Below are positions 58,061 to 64,000 of a stretch of 64,000 bases of DNA, one piece after another. Source of the DNA: Mixophyes australis (Eukaryota; Chordata; Amphibia; Anura; Limnodynastidae); contig JAVHZZ010000009.1 in NCBI GenBank assembly GCA_036250195.1, forward strand, positions 98,090,271 to 98,154,270. The letters are read 5' to 3'. The position numbers were made by a program, and so were the translations under genes. Position 1 is the stretch's first letter, and each line of letters opens with the position of its first letter. The notes below the pieces were generated by a model, which did no database searches, had not been told where the DNA came from, and saw nothing but the letters and a program-made list of their open reading frames with translations.

Positions 58061-59229
58061 TTTTAGGATCCATACCTGGCATGCTGCTTTAAACATTATG
58101 GACTTGTCTCATTAAGGCAAGCATACTGAATATAATGTTTTTTAAAAAACGCACGTGAATCGGGTATACACATGTCTGAAATTAACAAGGAGCGAATGTG
58201 AAGATACGTGTGGTGAGGAATATGGGTGTAGGTCTGCTATGCTGTACTAGACAGCAGACAGTAGGATACATGCAATATATATGAGCAATATAAACTCACA
58301 AAGAATGCACAGAAAATGAAAAAAAAAACTATACAATTAATGTTATTAATTTTTACTGTACTTAAAACATTTCTACAGTTGCTCCTGAATGCAAACACTT
58401 GTCCTTGCTGCTGGCATACATATACTGCAGTCATCACTAGTAGTCAGCAGTTAGATTAGACCCGTAGCTGGAGCAAGAGATACAGCTAAAATAGAAGGAC
58501 CTTTGAGATGCCCAGAGCTTGAATCAGACACTGCTGCATGCACTCTAGATTGGCAAGCTCTTACTGTACATTGACTTAGGGACATTTCCCCTTACCCGCT
58601 TCGTTCCCTCCCTGAAATCGTAGGCTGCAGTAAATGTCCTTTTAGCTCGAAGATTAATTTGATGTTGTTGCCTTCTGTGGTGTATGGTCTGGTACTAGGC
58701 ATTTGTAGAGTAATTATATGCACAAAATCGCCATTTACATCCCTTAATGAATCAGTCCCTATGTTTTTAAAGGGAATTCTTTGGATGCATATTAAAGAAT
58801 GTGTGGCAGCTGCAGCTAAAAGCTTCATGAGCAGGGATATATAACATAGGTCAGTATGCAATTTCTCGTAGTTTCCTCCTGACCCTTTAATGGCAAATGT
58901 GTTGTATACTGCCTGATCATAAGCTAATAACTAAATGTCTTTTAATATTATTGTTTATACAATTCTTCCTAAAGTTTCCTGATAAAAATATTTTTTAGCA
59001 ATAACAAAATCCATATGTAGACAATTGTAAATCATTTAAAAGGGTGATGAATATTCAGAAAAAAACTTGACAATGGGTTGCAAAGCTGATTCACAGACAT
59101 AAATAGCCTCCTTATAACAAAAAAGTTAAGAACCCCCAGAGTCCAAGCCATGGTGGATAGTAAAGGTCATTTACAAAGCTGTGAAAATGTGCAAATGCTA
59201 GATGCTGCATAACTGGTTGTGATTATATA
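58061..59229. other. mostly anonymous
   Basis: A repeat trace lies at 58577-58761 (GGGACATTTCC … AATGAATCAGTCCC), related to 41390-41585. No genes. Confidence 0.4.
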
Positions 59230-60351
59230 CACTATATGGAAAAATGTATTTTCCACAAGAAGTTGGAGTTTTTCTATGGGAATTTGTGCCCATTCTTTAG
59301 AGCATTTATGAGGTCAGGCACTGATGTTGGACCAGAAGGCCTGGCTCATAATCTCCGTTCCAGTTCAGCCCAAAGGAGTTCGATAGGGTTGAGGTCAGGG
59401 CTCTGTGCGGGCCAGTCAAGTCCTTCTACACCAAACTCATCAAACCATGTCTTTGTAGTCTTTGCTTTGTGCACTGGGGCACAGTCATATTGAAATAGAA
59501 AAGGGCCTTCCCCAAACTGTTGCTACGATGTTGTAAACATAGCATTGTTCAAAAAAGACTTGTTGTGCTGAAGCATTAAGTTTGCCCTTCACTGGAGATT
59601 AGTGACCTAGCCCAACTCCTGAAAAACAGCCCCATGCCATTATCTCTCCTCCACCAAACTTCACAGTTGGCATAATGCAATCAGACAGGAAATGTCCTCC
59701 CAGCATCTGCCAAACGCAGACTCTCCCATGTGAGTGCCAAACAGAGAAGCGTGATTTGTCACTCCACAGAACACGTTGCCACTGCTACACAGTCCAGTGT
59801 CGGTGTGCTTCACACCACTCCATCCGATGCTTGGCATTGGTCTTGGTGATGTGAGGTTTGCATGCAGTTGCTCGGCCATAGAAACCCATTCCGTTAAGCT
59901 CCCACTGCTCAGTTTTTGTACTTACATTAATGTCAGTGGAAGTTTGGAACTCTTCAACTATGGAATTCGCAGAGGGTTGACGACTTTTACGCACCATACG
60001 CCTTAGCAATCGTTGACCCCGCTCTGTCTTTTTATGTGGTGTTCCGCTTCGTGGCTGAGTTGCTGTTGTTCCTAAATGCTTCCACTTTCTAATAATATCA
60101 CTTACAGTTGACCGTGGAATATCCAGCAGGGATAAAATTTCACGAACCATCTTATTTCAAAGGTGACATTCTATCACAGTACCAGGCTTGAAATCACTGA
60201 GCTCTTCTGATGACCCATTTTGTATCACAAATGTTTGCAAATAGAAACTGCATGGCCAGGTGCTTGATTTTATACTCTGGCAATGGGTCTAATTGAAACA
60301 CCTCAATTCAATAGTAAACAGGTGTGGCCAAGTACTTTTGTCCATATAGTC
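59230..60351 (-). mobile_element. Tc1/mariner element with decayed transposase (1122 bp)
   Basis: TA dinucleotides (59228-59229, 60352-60353) flank inverted ends CACTATATGGA and TCCATATAGTC. The minus strand carries a Tc1-type transposase. It opens with SEELSDFKPGTVIECHL near 60220, then after a stop comes the paired-like HTH part (MVREILSLLDIPRSTVSDII, KWKHLGTTATQPRSGTPHKK; frame open 60150-59785). It continues brokenly through FGGGEIMAWGCFSGVGLG near 59650 and a PSAQ-type segment near 59480. Multiple stops, and a deletion in the core, make it inactive. Confidence 0.92.
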
Positions 60352-60451
60352 TATTTTTCACTGGCAAAATATCCATACAGTTTGGGGGCATTCTTTAGCC
60401 TGCAAATACTAGGTGGTGTTAAAATGCAGTTTTAATACAGTATATTTATTA

Positions 60452-60520
60452 GAGATGTGCACAGACTCCCGTGTTTTGGTTCTAAAACCATCTTAGTGTT
60501 TTGGTTTTGTATGAAATTCC
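60452..60520. mobile_element. stray hAT-like terminus
   Basis: TAGAGATGTGCACAGACTCC followed by CGTGTTTTGGTTCT resembles the inverted right end of the hAT at 49512. The opposite end was not found. Confidence 0.5.
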
Positions 60521-61064
60521 TTGTGTGTGTGTAACTGAGGTACAAAAGCAGTTCCTTTAGTGGTTCACAGCAGTGTGCTGGGGGATTATTTCTGTATTTG
60601 TTTCTTTTTGGATAACCCCCCCTTTCATGCACCTACACATTGATTGAGCAACTTCCATTTCTGTATTGTTGTTTGAGAAGCATGTTTGGTATCAGTAGCT
60701 GTTGGGGAGTTCTGGTCCTCTATTGCCATTTAAATATATGACCCAATAAAGGGAGTCTTAACTGTTTAGTGTTAGAACCATCCTGTTAGAAGAAGTGCCT
60801 TGACGGGGCAAGTAGCTTATTATACCTTTACAAGTAGAATAGCAGCTCTTTAACTGGTCCACAATAGGGTGTTGGGGGATTTTTTTCATAGTCAAAGAAC
60901 ACCCTGTTTTTTGGCCACTTACTAAAGATGTTACTGATACTGCCCCTCACACTATTTGATTGAGATTGAAACTCTTAGGTTTATAAAAGCAACACATCTA
61001 ATTGGCTTTTGGGTGTGCTGCCCAATCATAAAACACCCTGCTTCCTACTCCTCAGAAGTCTATA

Positions 61065-61068
<4 letters not shown>
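60521..61068. other. no recognised feature
   Basis: May include more decayed hAT-derived sequence after the terminus. Nothing identified. Confidence 0.35.

Positions 61069-61118
<50 letters not shown>
61069..61118. repeat. (TA)n microsatellite
   Basis: 25 TA units. Confidence 0.97.
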
Positions 61119-61121
<3 letters not shown>

Positions 61122-61124
61122 ATA

Positions 61125-61566
61125 TATAAATTACCTATAAATTTACCCCAAGGACCATACACAGGACACGTAGTCATCCCCTAAGGTTAGAGGAGAGGAA
61201 ATTTCACAACCAGCAAAGGAAGGGGTTCTTTACAGTAAGGGCAGTCAAGATATGGAATCATTGCCAGGGAAGGTTGTGATGGCAGATTCAATAGATATGT
61301 TTAAGAAAGGGTTAGACAAATTTTTAGCGGAAAGGTGTATCCAGGGATACGACCGTTAATTTAAAATAAAGGATAGTAGTGGATATAGGGTAAAAATTGT
61401 ATTGCAATATTGAGTCTGGGGGGATTTTCAAAATTGAAACAGATGGGCGGTTGCCTACTCTGGATTAATTTCAAATATAAGTGCAGGATCGCACGAGATC
61501 CAAAATAGGTTGAACTTGATGGACTGGTGTCTTTTTTCAACCTCATCAACTATGTTACTATGTTAC
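61125..61566 (+). mobile_element. CR1-type LINE 3' end
   Basis: The C-terminal ORF2 text reads HPLRLEERKFHNQQRKGFF, TVRAVKIWNH, then after a frameshift LPGKVVMADSIDMFKKGLDK and a stop at about 61360. The 3' untranslated end has GGTTGAACTTGATGGACTGG and terminates in CTATGTTA repeats, the short tandem tail typical of CR1. It is strongly 5' truncated. The LINE piece at 63440-63890 is the more upstream part of a related element. Confidence 0.8.
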
Positions 61567-61648
61567 CTCTTTCAGACTGTCCAACCCTCTACAAGAGATT
61601 CTCTTAGCATCTTATAACATAATTGCAATAAATCTCCTAATGACATGC

Positions 61649-61651
<3 letters not shown>

Positions 61652-61699
<48 letters not shown>
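61652..61699. repeat. (TA)n microsatellite
   Basis: About 24 TA units. Confidence 0.97.
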
Positions 61700-61703
<4 letters not shown>

Positions 61704-61739
61704 ATATTCATCCGTCATTGTAGAAGTGATGGCATGACA

Positions 61740-61744
<5 letters not shown>

Positions 61745-61793
<49 letters not shown>
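61745..61793. repeat. (TA)n microsatellite, gypsy insertion site
   Basis: TA repeats end exactly at the gypsy LTR start; TA repeats resume at 62683. Confidence 0.95.
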
Positions 61794-61796
<3 letters not shown>

Positions 61797-61882
61797 AACA
61801 AAAGGAGGCATTTAGCTGGCAATATGCAGAGAAAGCAGGGTAGTAGAGTGAAACATTGACACAGTTATGTACCTAGGTGGAG

Positions 61883-62184
61883 AAAAATATGCCACTGTGG
61901 AGAAAGAATGTCTCGCCATAAAATGGGATACAGAAGCTCTACGCTATTATCTCCTAGGCAGAGAGTTCACCCTAATAACAGACCATGTCTCATTAAGATG
62001 GATGCAGAACAACCGGGAGGTAAATGCTAAGGTAACCCACTGGTTCTTGGCACTACAACCTTTCAAGTTCTCAGTAGAACATAGGCCTGGGATTCTACAC
62101 AAAAAGGCAGATGCGTTGTCACGAAAATATGCGCTCCTCGCGAAGTCCGCGTCCCCCTACTTGGAGATGCTAGGGGGAGGGATA
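61883..62184 (+). pseudogene. gypsy RNase H domain fragment
   Basis: RNase H of a Ty3/gypsy polyprotein, which degrades the RNA strand of the RNA-DNA hybrid. Visible motifs are KYATVEKECLAIKWDTEAL, RYYLLGREFTLITDHVSL, VTHWFLALQPFKFSVEHRPG and KADALSRK. The frame stays open through the domain into the LTR. About 25 codons after ADALSR the LTR begins, with no integrase. This matches Gmr1-type gypsy elements, where integrase lies before RT. A deletion of integrase is the alternative. Confidence 0.85.
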
Positions 62185-62682
62185 TGTAACAAAAGGAGGC
62201 ATTTAGCTGGCAATATGCAGAGAAAGCAGGGAAGTAGAGTAAAACATTGGCACAGTTATGTACCTAGGTGGAGATTAAACCAGGTAAAAACATATGTGTA
62301 GTTTAAAATTGGTTTACTTACATGATTTAAAAGCTGCTTCCTCTCAGCAAACAGACAGGGTGGGTCTGATAGTCTAAACAGAGCCAGGGATGGGCGTTTC
62401 CTTTTAAAGAGAAGGTGGGTGTGTCACCTGTCCATCAAGCTAGGCCTGTGGGAGGAGTGTCAGGTATAAAACCCTGCTTGTTTCATTGTTCAGAGAGATC
62501 AACGCTGGGCTAGCTGGCTGATCTGGACAGAGAGCTGGACTATGTATAGTAAGCGTTGAGGGTCTCCACAATTGCTGTGCAAGTATACGGTGTCAAAACA
62601 TTATTACCATCCTGACAATAAAGAACCATAAAAAGGAAGAAGTTGTACTCGTGTGCTTCTGCAGTAGCGGGCTCTTGCCACA
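62185..62682 (+). promoter_or_regulatory. gypsy 3' LTR (498 bp)
   Basis: Starts TGTAAC and ends CTTGCCACA. A TATA box GGTATAAAACCC is at about 62463, and AATAAAGAACC, a poly(A) signal, is at about 62618. It thus has U3, R and U5 in order on the plus strand. Confidence 0.8.
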
Positions 62683-62689
62683 ATATATA

Positions 62690-62738
<49 letters not shown>

Positions 62739-62754
62739 ATATACATATATATAG
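62683..62754. repeat. (TA)n/(TG)n microsatellite
   Basis: TA repeats interrupted by GTGTGTGT. Confidence 0.95.
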
Positions 62755-63439
62755 AAGATATCAATCCAACATTGTACAGGAAAGTATGTTTTGCCTCGAT
62801 TTTCAGATCTGAATTTGGTGTGAGGAACCGACTTGTGACCCTGTTCGACTCAGAGCCCCAAAATTCTGATCTGTCGGATTTCTCTGAATTTGAACTGCTA
62901 ATCTTTATCATGATCCCACTACTATTGACAAATTGAACCATGAACTCTTGAATTAATCTATTTTGACAGAAGGGACACCTTATTTGTCCTGGAAAATAGA
63001 GTAATTTCATAAAAAAGACCCTTTATTTATACAATTGACCCAATTCAGAAACCAAGCATGATCCAGATTTCTGATGGGACTAAGTGGGTCCTCTTTAAGT
63101 GCTTGCTGGGAAAGGGATAGGAGGTGGCGTCTCAAAGGGACTGCAATTTAAAAATAAGAATCTTACTTTGGGTCACACCTTTTTTTTTAATGCTGAAGTT
63201 AAACTGCAAAAACTTAACAAGAATCATTTATAACCACAATGTTCATTTGTTATACCAAGGTTTGTTTTTTCAGAATAGTTTTGTTATGGAATTAATTGTA
63301 GTTTAATGGGTGGCTTTTCCCAACAAAAAACTGTCCTGGTTCTTTATGTCCTGATATAGCTGGTCAAACCTAGAGAAATGTATCAAGAAGCCAGCCTTTC
63401 CTATAAACATAGTCACCAAACAAGGGTTCAGACTTGTCA
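62755..63439. other. no recognised feature
   Basis: Anonymous sequence. Confidence 0.4.
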
Positions 63440-63890
63440 ATAGATGATCTAGGTAAACTATAAGATTAGTCAAGAGAGTAGCAACTACAGTTTAATGCCA
63501 AAAAATGCAAAATCATGCACGTGGGTCTTAAAAACCCAAAAGCTAAATATAGCATTAATGGTACTATACTGGAAACTACTGAGAAGGAAATGGATCTAGG
63601 AGTCACTATTTCAGGTGACTTAAAGGCAGGTAAGTAATGAAACAAAGAAATAAGAAAGGCAATTCAGATGTCTGGTTGCATAGGGAGTGGAATCAGAAAT
63701 GGTGCATGGTCTACAGCACAAAGCTTATACAGAAAGACTAAAAGACCTTAATATGTATAGTTTGGAGCAGAGAAGGGAAAAAGGGGGATATGAAACATTC
63801 AAATATATCAAGGGTTTTAACAAGGTACAGGAGGGAAACATTTTTCAAAGGAAGAGAAGTATTAGAACACGAGGACATGCACTGAAACTG
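63440..63890 (+). pseudogene. CR1-type LINE reverse transcriptase C-terminal fragment
   Basis: FNAKKCKIMHVGLKNPKAKY and EMDLGVTISGDLKAG (63490-63630) are the segment after the RT active site. A stop and a deletion follow. YTERLKDLNMYSLEQRREKG and IRTRGHALKLEG (63725-63890) are the C-terminal block. The segment in between that normally includes an RPHLEYC-type motif is missing. The fragment ends where the SINE head starts. Confidence 0.8.
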
Positions 63891-63892
63891 GA

Positions 63893-64000
63893 GGGCAACA
63901 CGGTGGCTAAGTGGTTAGCACTTCTGCCTTACAGCACTGGAGTCATGAGTTCAATTCCCGACCATGTTCTTATCTGTGAGGAGTTTGTATGTTCTCCCTG
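63893..64000 (+). mobile_element. tRNA-derived SINE, cut by window end
   Basis: GGCAACACGGTGGCTAAGTG opens the head, with A box TGGCTAAGTGG, B box GTTCAATTCCC and the body start GGAGTTTGTATGTTCTCCCT. Same family as 40865-41207, opposite strand. Confidence 0.88.

Larger units (their letters stand above)
61794..62682 (+). mobile_element. gypsy retrotransposon deletion derivative
   Basis: Left to right: an 89-bp LTR start (61794-61882, TGTAACAAAAGGAGGC), an RNase H segment, then a full-looking LTR (62185-62682) starting with the same 89 bp (three mismatches). It sits inside a (TA)n tract, consistent with a short AT duplication that cannot be resolved. The join from 5' LTR to RNase H falls at GGTGGAGA. 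The rest of the 5' LTR, gag and the earlier pol domains are missing. Confidence 0.85.

Noticed and set aside
63893..63990. A real tRNA gene at the window end
   Set aside because: The A and B boxes are intact, but no cloverleaf or acceptor pairing was seen, and the body matches the SINE at 40865-41207.

Overview
This 64 kb window reads as intergenic or intronic DNA from a large, repeat-rich vertebrate genome, most likely an anuran amphibian. I found no intact host protein-coding gene and no bacterial-type features. The basis is AT-rich single-copy sequence densely seeded with vertebrate transposon families (L2, CR1, L1, Ty3/gypsy LTRs, hAT, PIF/Harbinger, Tc1, tRNA-derived SINEs), many (TA)n tracts, GT-AG introns, and host-gene retrocopies (a PABPC-like and an LRR gene). 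The frog assignment is an inference from the mix of families, not proof.

Layout. 1-5 kb: foldback MITEs, degenerate minisatellites and a probable solo LTR. 5-12.5 kb: mostly anonymous, with MITE copies and a GC-rich unit holding a 'GGGCACAAGGCCC' minisatellite. 12.5-14.3 kb: a clean solo LTR and a PABPC retropseudogene. 15.7-17.7 kb: a 5S-rRNA-derived segment, a perfect 64-bp palindrome and a 411-bp tandem duplication. 19.3-22.5 kb: a 5'-truncated L2 LINE and a 1.24-kb non-autonomous hAT. 23.8-26 kb: an L1 3' end split by a 1.45-kb insertion with a 49-bp minisatellite. 27.5-34 kb: a MITE, an antisense L2, palindromic repeats and a gypsy RNase H/LTR remnant. 36.3-38.4 kb: an LRR-gene retrocopy and a MITE between inverted GC-rich ends. 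40.9 kb: a complete tRNA-type SINE.

The centrepiece, 41.9-52.6 kb, is a nested pair of DNA transposons. A PIF/Harbinger element (about 3.9 kb without the insert, TAA target duplication) has its transposase gene split by a 6.9-kb hAT element with an 8-bp target duplication and a complete 998-codon BED/hAT transposase gene. The hAT is the probable parent type of the non-autonomous copy at 21.2 kb, and its 3' part carries echoes of its own coding sequence. The Harbinger host is dead: the expected catalytic glutamate codon is a stop.

53-64 kb: more MITEs, a second Harbinger fragment and a Myb-like exon, a decayed Tc1 element, CR1 fragments, and a gypsy remnant in which RNase H lies directly beside the LTR, as in Gmr1-type elements. 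Only the hAT transposase looks potentially translatable. All other coding traces are broken. Family names are by eye from motifs; no database search was run.
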